This document shows positions 40,380 to 51,895 of a stretch of DNA of 64,000 nt, one piece after another (position 1 is the stretch's first letter; each line of letters begins with the position of its first letter). Source of the DNA: Sinohyriopsis cumingii. Lineage: Eukaryota; Mollusca; Bivalvia; Unionida; Unionidae. The stretch is from assembly GCA_028554795.2 (NCBI GenBank), contig CM068841.1, positions 20,269,308 to 20,333,307 on the forward strand. Direction: 5' to 3'. The notes under the pieces were generated by a model. The model searched no databases, was not told the origin of the DNA, and saw only the letters and a list, made by a program, of their open reading frames with translations. A program made the position numbers and the translations under genes.

Positions 40380-41400
40380 ATTTGTGTTTCTCACATTTCA
40401 AATTCTTTTTCTACATTTACATTCTCAATTTTGAATTTCAAAACGTGTTTTTAAAATTTTCCTTTTCACATCTACCTTTTAAATTAACGATTTTTAAATT
40501 TCATTTTTTAAATTATCCTTCCCATTCTTCCGTTTCAAATTTCGTTTTTTGAAATAATTAAATTGTTTTATTTTCAGTTTCATTTTTCATATACAATATT
40601 TTTCATTTTCAATTTCCATTTTGAAATATGTTTTTCGAAATGCATTTCTTTAAGTTTCATTTTTTAATTTTCATTTCTTATTTTCATTTTCAATATTGAT
40701 TTCTATTTGTTTTTTAAACTTTCTTTTATACTTTTTTATTTTCAATTTGTTAAAATTTTTAATTCTCTTTTTCAATTTTCACTTTCAAATTTATGCTACC
40801 AACTTTTCATTTTCATTGTTTTCAGCTTTGAAAATTTTTTTCAATGTTATTTTCCAGTTCTTGTTTTCAATATTTTATTTTTGATTTTTATTAAAAGAAT
40901 TATTTTACAAATTTAATTTTGAAAATCTTAGATTTCAACTTTTTCCATTTCAACTTTTATTTAAATATCTCATTTTACAAAAATATATTTGTACCTTTTC
41001 ATTTTCGGTTTTGATTTGCACATTTGGTTTCTCAATATTCATATATTTAAATATTTATTTCAAATTGTATTTTCAACTTTTATTTTTTAAAGTTTAGTAC
41101 ATTCCAGATTTCACGTGACAAATTTCATTTTACTCTTCCTTTATATATTTAATTTTTCTAAGTTTTCATTTGAAATTATTTTCTTTTCAACTCTCACATT
41201 CAAATTTGATTTGTTAATTGTCATATTGTTAGTTTTAATTAAAATTTATCATTGTTTTTTAATCTGCATTTCCAGATTTAATTTATAAATTCCATTTTCA
41301 ATATCAATTTTCAATTTACTCTTTTGCATTTCCATTTCCAAATTTTGCTGTGCTTTTCATAAATTCTGTCTCCAAATTTTGTTTTTTATATAAACAAATT
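40380..41400. repeat. T-rich low-complexity tract
   Basis: About 1 kb built of short degenerate blocks such as TTTTCATTTTCAATTT and TTTCAAATT. The + strand is almost lacking in G. Open frames here read Phe/Leu/Ile/Ser and are compositional. Confidence 0.75.
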
Positions 41401-41559
41401 TGTTGTGCCAAAGCAATGACTGTCTGAGAAAACACAAATTTTGTGTTCAAGATTGAAAACGGCAAAAACTTAAGTAAGATAATCTTTCATAGATACTGAA
41501 CATGATGGTAATGAAAGATTTAAGAAGACAAAAGTTTAAATACCTGGGATTTGGTTCAC

Positions 41560-41692
41560 ATAGTTCAAACTATACTAAAACTTGGAAGATATGGATGAAG
41601 AACTGTTAAAATAAACTCAGTTACAGTGATTGACTTAGAAGACGACGAAGTTTCAAAATTTAGATTGTGGCTTCACAAGTCATCAATTATAT
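41560..41692 (+). pseudogene. Integrase C-terminal (chromodomain) remnant
   Basis: GTGGCTTCACAAGTCATCAA at about 41667 reads VASQVINY in one frame and matches the end of the chromodomain in the integrase at 63165 (DASQVIDY). It lies just upstream of the two-TM remnant, as in the other copy. Little more is recognisable. Confidence 0.45.
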
Positions 41693-41713
41693 ATACACAC
41701 AGTAGAGACCGCC

Positions 41714-42080
41714 ATGCCGTTGAACATAGCAGCTACCTCTCCTTCCCACAGCTTCTCTTTTCAAGAACACCAAAACAGCAACAACAATAACCGCTGTGGG
41801 TGTGTTGTAGAGAACGTTTCCCACAAAACTGAATCCTGTTTTCTCAATTATTTTTGGTATATTGTGTCATTGGAGCAACCATTGGAAATCTGAGTTTGCA
41901 AGAAGGAGATAAAAAATTGCGGACCATTTTTACTCGTAGATTATATTGGCCATCTTCTTCCCAGTCAAACAGTAACAACAATAGTCGTGTTTTGGCCAAA
42001 TTCAGTCAAAAATAAAACATCTCTTGCAGTCACAGTAGCAGCCATCTTCTAGAACCCTTTTTGGAAACAATTCCTCTTTG
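41714..42080 (+). pseudogene. Two-TM membrane protein remnant
   Basis: The ATG at 41714 opens a Ser/Thr-rich start similar to the gene at 62746-63159. After it, segments reading YCVIGATIGNLSLQEGDKKL occur in a shifted frame, matching the first membrane segment and the loop. Frameshifts disrupt it. Confidence 0.65.
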
Positions 42081-42082
42081 AC

Positions 42083-42682
42083 AATGAGTTCCGCTTCAGA
42101 GACCGGAACCATCGAAATATGAACAATCACTTTTAATGAAAATTACCCAGAGGCAGTTCTAGCGATGTGTCCAAGCAACACATCATGTTACATCAGAGTC
42201 ACACTATCTGAAGCCATACAATTTGAAGCGCCTTGGGAAGTAACATATGGTATAAATGATAAGTCCAACCAAAATCAATAATGTGCTTGGAGATGAAACC
42301 ACTTTCCTCGTCGAAGTAAGTTCAACAACACGTGGACATACATGATTTACTAATCCAAAACACCATTACAAGCAGATCCTCAACTGAATTTCTATTCATA
42401 GAGCATTCCAACAAGATTTAATTGTAATGCTCAACATCTCCTTGAAACGATTTCGGATATTTTCAAGGATCAATTTGGCAAAGCAATGGAGAAAACTAAA
42501 TGAAGTGTACTGATAGGGTACCACAAAATAATTCAAGGTCTTAAATATATGTCAGTAAATCTTATTTTGACGGTGTGAATATTAAAATCGCCAAAGACCG
42601 TTGAAAAAATATTCTATTCTGAAAAGGAAGAATCACGGCGAAACGAAATTTTCGAAAACAAATATCTAGTGATTTGTAAAAA
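42083..42682 (+). pseudogene. Penton-like minor capsid protein remnant
   Basis: Matches to the protein at 61819-62749 include a CPSNTSCY region with a following WEV at about 42170-42240 and QHLLETISDIFKDQFGKAM at about 42432-42490. Stops and frameshifts interrupt the frame. Confidence 0.6.
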
Positions 42683-43062
42683 ATACCGAAGAACCGTTCG
42701 ACTACTAGGACATGGTTTAGGAGACATATTAAAAATCAGCGTATCGTACGGTGTTGCCCATCTTACAACCTATGATGACTCGAGGACTGCATGCATTCCT
42801 TGAACGCAGAGAAAATTTTTTACCCCAAATCTACTATCAATCAACAAAGGAATAACGGATCTTTGACTTAAGCTGATTGATTCAAACAAGAAAAGACATT
42901 TTGGATCGCCAAGACGATCCTATACATTCACGCCACGCTTCTGGCGAAGGCAATACTTCCAAGTGTATTCTAAAACAAGGACAAAGGCAGAAAGAGATGT
43001 TGAAATCCCATCAGATCGCATACGTTCAGAGGAAGGATACGAAAAGAAGAGGAACATGAGCT
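42683..43062 (+). pseudogene. Core-like basic protein remnant
   Basis: GHGLGDILK at about 42710 and MMTRGLHAF at about 42772 match the core-like protein at 61399-61815. The ILDRQDDPIHSRHAS region (frame 42877-43059) matches its central part, and its Lys/Arg-rich end is kept as KDTKRRGT. Frame changes separate these pieces. Confidence 0.7.
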
Positions 43063-43154
43063 GTGAAAGAATTAAACGTCCTTGATTACTAATTAGAAAT
43101 ATTGTGCACCTAGATTTGTGAGCATTATCCAAATTAGGACTAGATTTGTTTGCC

Positions 43155-43500
43155 ATGTCGTCGAAAACGATGACGATGAAAGAAATCCAATGTTTAGAAC
43201 TATATCATGTGTTGGCTTTGGCTACCTCAGCCCATGTCGAATTTGAAATCAAAGGACATTGATCTGAAAAACAGTCACTTGTACATGAAAATCAAATTCT
43301 CGAAGTGAACAATAACAATGCACAGCCTTTATTGCACGATGTTGGATTTAACAACCGTTGAAAGAAAGTCAAAAACGGGCACAGTTTATAACTGATGGAT
43401 CGTTTATGTTTGGACATGTGGCTGCAAGACGGGTGGAATGAAAACCTTCACCAATGCCTCTAGACCACGATCTAAGATCTGGGACTTTCATTACCATCTG
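43155..43500 (+). pseudogene. Major capsid-like protein remnant, internally deleted
   Basis: It begins at an ATG at 43156 followed by sequence reading TMKEIQ and later HVEFEIKG, then IDLKNSHLYMKIKF in another frame, matching the N terminus of the capsid-like protein at 60073-61385. DRLCLDMWLQ at about 43400 matches its middle. Most of the gene is missing. Confidence 0.7.
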
Positions 43501-43519
43501 ACACACAGTTCGCATGCGT

Positions 43520-43883
43520 TTCTTGAAATCCCGTAGTGTGTGCTAAATATGAACTTCCTCATCGCAAACTAAAGAAATTAAAGCATATGCCGTCAGTGAA
43601 GACGACAGTCATTTACCACGAACCCAATGGGTAGCTGTCGACTTTCCCAGTTATTACAGGATGGTGTGGGTTGTTTATTTTATCACCTCTTTGTGAAGAC
43701 TTTATATTTGACTTTATGAGGAGAAATGCATTATCGACTCGATTTAATAATGTAAGAATTCAAAGATTCTATAGTGTGTGTGTGTATTTTCTTTATCAAC
43801 GCATTATTGTATTTCCTTTAGAAAATGTAATAACTTGTTCTGATCGTGAGTACTCAAGAACTAATGATAAATTATTAAGATAG
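43520..43883 (+). pseudogene. Adenain-like protease remnant with lost catalytic residues
   Basis: VVCAKYELPHRK (about 43530), DDSHLPRTQWVAVDFP (43601-43648) and FDFMRRNALSTRFNNVRIQ (about 43707) match the protease at 58992-59552. The catalytic His of T-H-W is Gln here (CAA at 43625-43627). The segment with the catalytic Cys (SLVCGQYC in the other copy) is shortened. The gene is dead. Confidence 0.82.
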
Positions 43884-44034
43884 CTTTGTGAACATGTGTC
43901 TGATTTGGATGTGTGTGATTTGGATATATTTTGTGTGTATCTTAAAGCCTTTGTGTGCAGAGACATTGTCAGAGATCATTGGGGGTCGAGTTTGGCTCCA
44001 CAGCCTGTTCAACCTTGTAAATGTGTTCATGTTT

Positions 44035-44040
44035 AATAAA
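44035..44040 (+). terminator. Poly(A) signal AATAAA after the protease remnant
   Basis: AATAAA about 150 bases after the protease remnant, mirroring the AATAAA after the protease gene of the other copy (58867-58872). Confidence 0.5.
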
Positions 44041-44119
44041 GTTGATTTAAAACAGAAATGGTGTTTCTTTTTATCTTATTAATTGAAATCATAAAATGAC
44101 CCCAATATACTCTTTCCCA

Positions 44120-44180
44120 TCTCTTTTTCATGTCCATGCTCTAGGAATATAAAACAACGAGTTCGCCAGTCTGAAGCCTA
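44120..44180 (+). promoter_or_regulatory. Decayed small-gene promoter (TATA + CCAGTCTG)
   Basis: TTTTTCATGTCCATGCT is followed by TATAAAA at 44148-44154 and CCAGTCTG with its C at 44167 (19 bases from the TATA start). The first block matches TTCACGTCCGTGCT of the preserved promoters with each CpG replaced by TpG or CpA. Confidence 0.6.
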
Positions 44181-44189
44181 ATTTGATCC

Positions 44190-46600
44190 TTTACGTATCG
44201 CCGTCTAAATTTACCCAGTGGAATGATATATATTGCGTGATACGAAAATAATTATGAGCCAGAATGATTGGATTAATTTTGGAAATTGATATACGCGTCG
44301 TACACGAAATTCAAAGTTGAAGGAATCAATAAGGAATAAAAAAGAAATTATTGACCATAATTAGCCTAATTGCACAGGTGCCTTACACATTATGGGAAAC
44401 AAAACCTTTCAGCCAGCAGCTTGATAGGTTAATATCCAGTATCAATTCAGCGGGCAGCAACTGCTAGCATTGTCCACACCAGAAACACTACACCATGTCT
44501 TCAATGAATGCACGAAATATAATACACTTTAGCAAAACATTCCAGGAAAAAGAGATATATCTAAAAGCCAATTTAAAACCTAATTAGAAGTCCTTCAACC
44601 AGGAACTAACATATCAGCATGATATACAAGAGTATCGTGGGTTACTTATCTGTGATTGGAAAAAGAGGAAAATATAAACCCCAGCTAAATAAAAAAAGAC
44701 CTCTTATCTATACTGGAAAAGAAAAACATAGGATACAATTAAGTGGACACAAGCTATCTTGGGAAGGAGAGAATGGACTCCACCAGGGGTGGAGGGTAGA
44801 AGACCAGGTCTATTAGAGACCGAGTATCTCTGGCGTGCTAATCCCGACCCTCGTAGCAGAAAAAACTCCACGCCCATAGAAATAAAAAAAAAAACAAGAA
44901 ACAATCAATATTATCACAGTAAAATCATAAAATTAACAAATATTAAATAAATGCCAAAAATATTAGATATTACGCATATAACTCATATAACAAACCTCAA
45001 ATATGCATATTAACCACTATACTCTATTATTTTTATCCTACTAGAGGAATAATACCCTCTAAAATAAGTCCTTCTTCTGTCTTCGTTAGCAGGAAGTAGT
45101 ATCTGATAATTGCCAGGAAAATAATCCAAAGAGCTTTCACCTTACATATGATTTACACCATATAAAGTGTTTCTCTGTCCAGATCATAAGGCACCGCTTC
45201 TCAAGGTGGCAAAAACTGGTTTACTCAAAACGAATCAAACTTATGACCAGCTAAGCTGACCTCTGAAACTGAATGATTTGAGGTGGTCCTAAGTCCATAT
45301 CATCAGACCCCTTCCACATAAGGTGGCAATATTTGGTTAACTTAAAGGGAAATAACCAATGGACATGAACATTTGACCCCAAATATAAGGTGGTCAAAAG
45401 TCCGTTATCACCTGAGCCAATTGCACAATGCGATACTGGATTGCTAACAGTTCCCAGAAAATATAAGTAAGAAATAGTACCCAAAAATATGAATGACTAA
45501 ACTACCCCAAAAATTAGTGTAAGGTGGTCATAAACTCAAACCACCAGACCCAGTCACACAAGGTGGCACTGATTGAACCACCTTAAAATCTACACTATAA
45601 CTCAAGATACAGGATGCAAATGTTTACGAAAATTGGGAATATGCTTTAATCTTAGACAGGCCCCAAATTTTCAAAGTTACCCTTCCTGTCTTAAGCCATA
45701 CTTTACTAACCCAACCGCCAAAAACGCAGACTATTTGTATTTAAAATTCCGGTGCAAGATGTCAGCTTTTGGAAACGTTTAAATATGAAACAAATCGAGT
45801 CATCCCGTGACATGGGAGCACAACCCTCTCCGACCCTTCCACTACTTTCTCCGCTTCAGGGCATGCAAATTAAAAAGAATGCGGTGCATACATTAAAGTC
45901 TCGATGGGCATTAAAATAGACGGGAACTTAAGTAGTAGACGGGTCTACATTAATCAGTCGCACATGGCCAAATGGCCGCATGCGACTATCACCAAAAATA
46001 GGCAGACTGACAGTCTGACTCGGCAAGAACTACAAATGAGCAAAATTATAAGACTGGATGAGGCCATGGTGCGCATACATCGTGTCGAACATACATGATT
46101 TAGACGAGCAATATCTTCTTAAAAATGGTGCAAGATTTAGGCGAAGATGTCTGGTGCGATGAAAACATGGAGATATTAGGAAGAGAGATGGGGAACCATA
46201 AAAGGAGGCAACAACAACAGAGAAAGTAGAGGCCACAGCTGCATGAAGGAGGAGAAGCAGAATGCAGAATGGAGACAAAGTAATCCTCTTTTTGAAAGTG
46301 TAGGCCTCATGCTGTAATGCAGCTGCGGTGAGAAAAAGATAAAGCCCAGGACAACTCACCAAACAAAGCGGTCTTTTTCAGGGCCACACTCATCTCTAGA
46401 AAAAAAGAGATACTAATCTTAATTTTCATTTGTGTTTTATGTTTTGTGTTCTTGTATGTCTTTTCCTTTCCCACGAAAAAATTCCTTCTCATGCAGTATG
46501 TGTTTGTATGTAGGGTTTTAGATGTGTATCTATGAACACTCCGTTATTCTTATACTATACTTTTCTCATTCTCCTTGATAGTAGAGATTGATGTTAAAAA
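44190..46600. other. Spacer in decayed Polinton with a degenerate repeat
   Basis: At 45150-45590 a degenerate tandem repeat of about 130 bases carries the recurring block AAGGTGGTCATAA/AAGGTGGCA with CACCAGACCC. The rest shows no recognisable gene. The original small gene that should follow the promoter at 44120 could not be read. Confidence 0.45.
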
Positions 46601-46614
46601 GTGTAAGGTATGTT

Positions 46615-46722
46615 TACCTTCATTTCCATGTTTCAGGCATATAAAGCGATGTGTTCACCAGTCTGGCTTCAGTCTTGTACTAACAGAGTAGTGAGCAGGA
46701 CGTATCAGTAAAATAGTCAAAC
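46615..46722 (+). promoter_or_regulatory. Small-gene promoter (TATA + CCAGTCTG)
   Basis: TTCATTTCCATGTTTCAG is followed by TATAAA at 46640-46645 and CCAGTCTGG with its C at 46659, 19 bases from the TATA start. It precedes the ATG at 46723. It has the same architecture as 44120-44180 and as the three promoters of the - strand element. Confidence 0.6.
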
Positions 46723-47321
46723 ATGGAAGTATTGAATCCCGCCCAGGTCATGAACGCGATCAAAAGATTCGGTCCTAATATCGCTTCAGGGTGGAGCCTA
46801 AGGACTCAAGCAAGTCGAATCACCTTGCAGCTAATCTGGGAGGATAGTACTAACAAGAATAGCTGGAGAAGCAGCCTGGAGAGAAAACCGGAACAGGGAG
46901 GTCAAATTCAGCGACAATGGAGAGAACGAACAACACAAACTGGTCATCACTTCGTATTGCAGCTGCAGAAACCCAGACTTCAAGAACTCCACGTCCAAGT
47001 GCAACAACACCTCCAGCTTCAACTTTTAAAGTTGAGAAACGGACTCTATTGCCATTGATAACACCAACGAGTTCAATTCTAAAGGTGCCAGGAAAGGGGG
47101 CGAGCAGGGAAGAAATAAACAACAGCAGCAAAATCGAAAAGATAAAGAGACTGAAGAACCTACAAAAGAAGAAAGAGAAGGAAAAAGCGCAATCTACACG
47201 AGCAACAGAAACATCAATTGTATCAATACTAGACAATACTAGCAATTGTAACAACATCAACAATGTTAACAGCCCAACCAGGAAACAAGCCCAAGGGACC
47301 TCCGTCAGCACAAGCAGATAA
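46723..47321 (+). pseudogene. Small Polinton-associated gene, copy 1 (frame-broken), function unknown
   Basis: From the ATG the first ~50 residues read cleanly (NPAQVMNAIKRFGPNIASGW, then SLRTQASRITLQLIWED). After about 46870 a more natural reading lies in another frame: a Thr/Pro/Ser-rich stretch with TPRPSATTPPAST, then a Lys/Glu-rich coiled-coil-like region (KIEKIKRLKNLQKKKEKEK) up to a stop at 47321. One frameshift thus probably separates an N-terminal globular part from a disordered charged tail. A second, more decayed copy lies at 48147. I do not recognise the family. Its position downstream of the protease and its promoter tie it to the Polinton. Confidence 0.5.
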
Positions 47322-48146
47322 GAAAGCGGTGACAAAGATAGAAAACCAAAAACGACGGTGGTATCAAAAAGGTAAGCTGTGAGAGCGTATGTTTTTTCTA
47401 TCTGGCGAATAGCAGATCAAAAGAGTACAGCAAACCAGGAGAGAACGCCTATGAAAAGGTGAAAAGAAGTTTCCTGGGATTGCAGCACACAGAACAAATA
47501 CAGCTGATCAGTCTGCCAAATGACCTTTCAGGAAATGTTCTTTTAAATCATATTTTGACCGGTTTTGAGCCATCGTGTAAATACAGCCATATATCCATGC
47601 ATTTAACTGCGTGATACCAAAATTAAAAGGAGTAATTGTTACTCTCTGAATGGTTATATGTCTTGGGAAATTGATTTACACTGTATACACATTATTCTAT
47701 CATGAATGTTATTAATTAAATTTGCAACTTGCGTGGTTATCTTAATTAAATACATGGCTAAGCATTTGTCGTTATGTATCGCCCGATTAAGTTAAAACTG
47801 ATAAAAATTAGAATGTTAGTACATGTACAGGGTTTCGGCGAGGTTCTCTTGACATTTGAGGCCTCCAGCCAGACTGCTCCTCTTTTTCTGCGCCCAGATA
47901 CATCATTTAAGTAGCATGATGTGCACACTGTAGTGTGTCGAATAGATCTTTATTACCCATTGGACTAGTAATTAAGTAGTGCGTGGTGCGCACAATTAAT
48001 CTCTGAACAGCGTGCATGGCACAATTTGAGATAAAGACGTGCATGGCGAAATAGCCGATAAATGTCTATAATTCATATCAGTCAGTCAAGCTGGCCATAG
48101 CCCTTAGCCAAGACAGCAACGGACAGAACGTATTAAGAAGATAGCT

Positions 48147-48560
48147 AGAGATGGAAATAATGATAAATACCCAAGCCCTGAATGCTATCAAATGCGTAGA
48201 CCTTAGTATTGCATCAGTGTGGAGTCTAAGGGTCAAATCTAAAAGGACAGCGCTTCTGCTCATTTGGGAGGATGAATCCAACTACACAAGAAGCAGCCCC
48301 CAAAAATGACCGCAACACAATAACGGGAACGTAGCACGCAGACTGGACCGATTCCGAGCTCCCCTTCCGTCGAACTTCGGGCAACTATTTCTCCACCTCC
48401 AACAACAACAACAGCAACAACATTTTCAGTTTAAAACATTGAAACTATGAAGAAATCTCACCGCCAACAATAACAGTGAGATCAACTCAACATTGGGCAA
48501 GGCATTGAAGAGGAGGAGAGGCACATAAAAAAAACGAAAGAAAGTAAAATAAGCCTATGA
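48147..48560 (+). pseudogene. Small Polinton-associated gene, copy 2 (decayed)
   Basis: The start at 48147 reads a protein aligned to copy 1: QALNAIK..LSIASVWSLRV and TALLLIWEDESN, then a stop. In another frame TQTGPIPSSPSVELRATISP with a following PPPTTTTATTFSV matches the Thr/Pro-rich part of copy 1. Further stops follow, so this is a dead tandem duplicate about 1.4 kb downstream. Confidence 0.5.
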
Positions 48561-48857
48561 GATAAGCAGAAATGAAGAGGCCGAAAGGAGAAAGAGCTAG
48601 TCACCATGTGTAGCATCAGCGTTGTAACCGGTGAATACAACTAAAGGAACACTGCAACACAAACGCAAACAAGAGCGGCAGCGAAAATGAAATTGTGTCT
48701 AAACAGTTTCCCTGACCATGCCCAAACAACTATTGGCTAGATATCCACTAGACCTAATAGCAGAAAATTGGCTAGGAGAGCCGATAAAAGATCCGGAAGC
48801 AGCAAGACGCCACTCAGATTACTTATGAATGGCCTCAGGACCCTCTAAGAGATTCAG

Positions 48858-49121
48858 ATGCGAGTTATGACTCGATCGACTCTTGAAATCCAGTTAACGG
48901 AGAATATCAGAGCCCTGGGAGTAAAATATAATGGCTGTCAAATCCTTCTAGTGAGACAATCCCAGCCCATCACAGTTTGGCCTCCATTGAATAACATCGT
49001 GGCAGCAGACCTGATCAATCGAAACAGTTCCAAGGGATGGATTAAACGCAACTCTGATCCGCACGAGCACCCATTGCCGTATCTGCTCCCATCACCAGAG
49101 GTTTCACCTCATCCCTTGTAA
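48858..49121 (+). other. Open frame of unknown meaning near the end of the decayed Polinton
   Basis: An 87-codon frame from ATG with mixed composition and a proline-rich end (LPYLLPSPEVSPHPL). I see no domain, homologue or promoter. It may be a fragment of another element gene. Confidence 0.2.
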
Positions 49122-49905
49122 GGGCTAGAACAATCTGCCTCAAATGCCTAAGGGTTCTCATTTTCGCATTAAAACAATTTCGAAGAATAAAAACCTAATT
49201 TAATATATAAATACGATCCGTTCGCTCACCGCTCTAAAAGATTACTCGAATATTACGTCATTAAGACCACAAAAATTACTGTGTCACAATAACATGGGAT
49301 TGTTTTATTTCTTCTCGGAAAAGTTAATTTACACAACGTACTGTAAATTCTAAAACAGTGCAAAGTATGAACATGTTAAAACTGGTTATCGTGATTCTGA
49401 TTGCAATAAGTGATTTACACACAATTGCTTGCATGGTTGCATGGAGCAGCCCGAATTAGACAAATGGGTCGAATTATGATCGATAGAACATCCATGGCTT
49501 TTTAGACGCATTCCGCTTAAACTCCGAGACGCAAGCTGGACTTCTGTTTTCATCCGACTTGCCAATTAAGTAGTGTACTTTTGCAAATATTCTGTCTATT
49601 GTTTCTCTATATCTATGTTGTTGATAAACCAATCTCCTGTACCCCTTCTTTTGTGATGTTGTGTGTAAGGGTATAGTAGTGTGTCTATAAACACTAACAT
49701 TACCATTCTTCTTTGTCCCTATTAATTGTCGACTTTTTTGTCATTTTAGCACTACCCTTTCTGTTGGTCCCCATAAACACTTTTGGCCATATCATACCAT
49801 TCCCGTGTTAAAGCTATGGGCATATTTAACATATGATTTCCCGTTTGTCTCCTAATATTCATATACAACAACTAGCCTATCATGTGTAGAAAAATGTTGT
49901 TAAAC

Positions 49906-50005
<100 letters not shown>

Positions 50006-50435
50006 GGGGGGGGGGGCTAAGTGTTTTTTTTTCCACACGATTCCTGAGCTGTTAAAGATAATGAGCATATTGAATGGGCCCTTTTTCACTACTGAATTTG
50101 AAACAACCAACAGGGTTTTTTGATGAACAGCCTTCATCAAAATCATTTTCCTAGCTTCCAATATTTATTGTAGAATAATTTTGACGAAAATTTAACAAGA
50201 AAAATTAAACAATCGCTAGAAACTCTTTAAGACGCACGGTCCATGCATACGATTGTGGGTTTAAATCGTGAACCGTTAAACAACCTATGCGTTTGTGAGG
50301 TTGGTTTCAAAAACAAATGTTTTTCGGGAAATTTATTGTAAGTATCCACAATTTCTCATCCACTTCTTGAATGATACAGTATTTCAAATGTTTGATCTCT
50401 TGACCAAACATAACCCATAATTGCTTCATATATAT

Positions 50436-50436
<1 letters not shown>

Positions 50437-50468
<32 letters not shown>
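50437..50468. repeat. (CT)n microsatellite
   Basis: Run of about 15 CT units. Confidence 0.95.
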
Positions 50469-50471
<3 letters not shown>

Positions 50472-51542
50472 AAATATATTATCAACATTAATAGTCTTGC
50501 CATAATGGTGCATATTGTGTTACACAGAATAGTATCACTTAAAAAGCTCTTAAATAATATTTTCAACAACCCATTGCACTTGGAATATCAACAATGATGT
50601 TCGGAAATTTAAGATTGACCTTTCACTTAACAAAGGGTATATCGGAAGGAAATCTTAAAGTCTAATTGTACGCACTGATCTTGTCACATTTCGTGATCTT
50701 TTAATAATTTTTAATATCTTGAGATGAAAGATAAATATTGACATTATACTGATCTTTTTTTCAGCTATTAATAGTACTTTAGGAAGGATATAGTACAGAT
50801 CTTCGAAGCTCCACCCTATCAATTGCCTTTTTCTTGCAACGCCCAAGGAGTTTAGTTAATTTCCTTCTATTAAGTAAAGTTTGCGGTACGTAACGTTCTT
50901 TCAAACAGTTCACTCGGTGCACTGATTTTCCTTTTTAAAATGTTATTTAATGACAACTAAACAATTGTGCTTCCTGCTGACGAAAGTAGTGTATGTAAGT
51001 GTATATAAGTTCTAAACATACATTGGCACGAGCTTACATAAATGCAAAAAATGTGGATTGCCAGAGAATGTGCTAAGTTTGCAGCGTTGACTATCAACAT
51101 TGTTTTACTTAGATCATGGGTCGTTCGTATTCGCGACCCTTCAGTGGTCGTTAGGGAAGTGTTTCGACCAAAGAGGCATTTCGTTTCAGATATCGTGATT
51201 TTGATTTAGTGACGAGTGCTAATTATTATTCATCGTATACCAAGAACACTTTGATTCATTAACAATGACTTTACAAAATCAGAGCTGGAGTAACCTTCTT
51301 TGATTTCCTTTAGGTTATGAGATACGTCCAAGAATAACACTGGTATTATCAACAAGTACCAAGGGAGTTCGCGAGGAAAATTACATGAAAGAGTGTTGTT
51401 ACTTTGTTTCCATTCCATGGATTCAATCCAAATTAGAGTTGTTTCGTTTCATTCAGGCTTTCAATTGATACAAATCAGAAGGTCTGGGCCAATAATCAAC
51501 AGGAATTTGTGCATAATGCTAAGTATCGCTTGCTTCATCTGT

Positions 51543-51843
51543 AGACCATCCGGTGGCCTAAAGGTTAGAGCGTCCGCCTCGGATGCGGATGGTCGTAGGT
51601 TTGATCCCCGGCCGAGTCATACCAAAAACTTTTAAAAAATGGTACTAACAGATGGCGTTCAGCATTAAGAGGTTAGTGTTAGGACTGGTCAGCCTGGTGT
51701 CAGGATAATGTGACTGGGTGGGACATCTTGCTACATATCTGCGGCATGATGCCCCAGTGCTAGACATCACTAAAAAACTGTCACACTGCAGACATTGTAG
51801 TGATATGACTGAGATTTTTTAAAAGTTACGTTACAAATCCAAA

Positions 51844-51893
<50 letters not shown>
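51543..51893 (+). mobile_element. Full-length-looking tRNA-derived SINE with (CA)n tail
   Basis: The head is tRNA-like: A box TGGCCTAAAGG, an anticodon-arm-like segment TCCGCCTCGGATGCGGA and B box GGTTTGATCCC. A body of about 200 bases follows, including GGCATGATGCCCCAGTG. The 3' part GATATGACTGAGATTTTTTA and ACGTTACAAATCC resembles the conserved ATATGACTGAAAAATT..ACGTTAAACCC tail of molluscan SINEs. It ends in (CA)n at 51846-51893. Clean target duplications were not identified. Confidence 0.75.

Positions 51894-51895
<2 letters not shown>

Larger units (their letters stand above)
41540..49200 (+). mobile_element. Decayed Maverick/Polinton (adintovirus-like) element
   Basis: Remnants of six structural or enzymatic genes occur in the same order and relative orientation as in the better preserved - strand element at 56.5-64 kb: integrase tail, two-TM protein, penton-like, core-like, capsid-like, protease. 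Downstream, as in the other copy, lie small genes with TATA promoters. Every main gene is broken by frameshifts, stops and internal deletions, and the 161-aa gene between capsid and protease is not found. Outer ends and terminal inverted repeats were not located, so the limits are approximate. Confidence 0.8.

Noticed and set aside
40232-40916. Phe/Leu-rich + strand frames as membrane proteins
   Set aside because: They come from the T-rich low-complexity tract.
46030-46362. 110-codon - strand frame
   Set aside because: It is antisense within the decayed Polinton and has no recognisable domain or promoter.
51543-51625. Functional tRNA gene
   Set aside because: A and B boxes are present, but the sequence continues into a SINE body with a CA tail, and arms do not pair cleanly. 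It is a SINE head.
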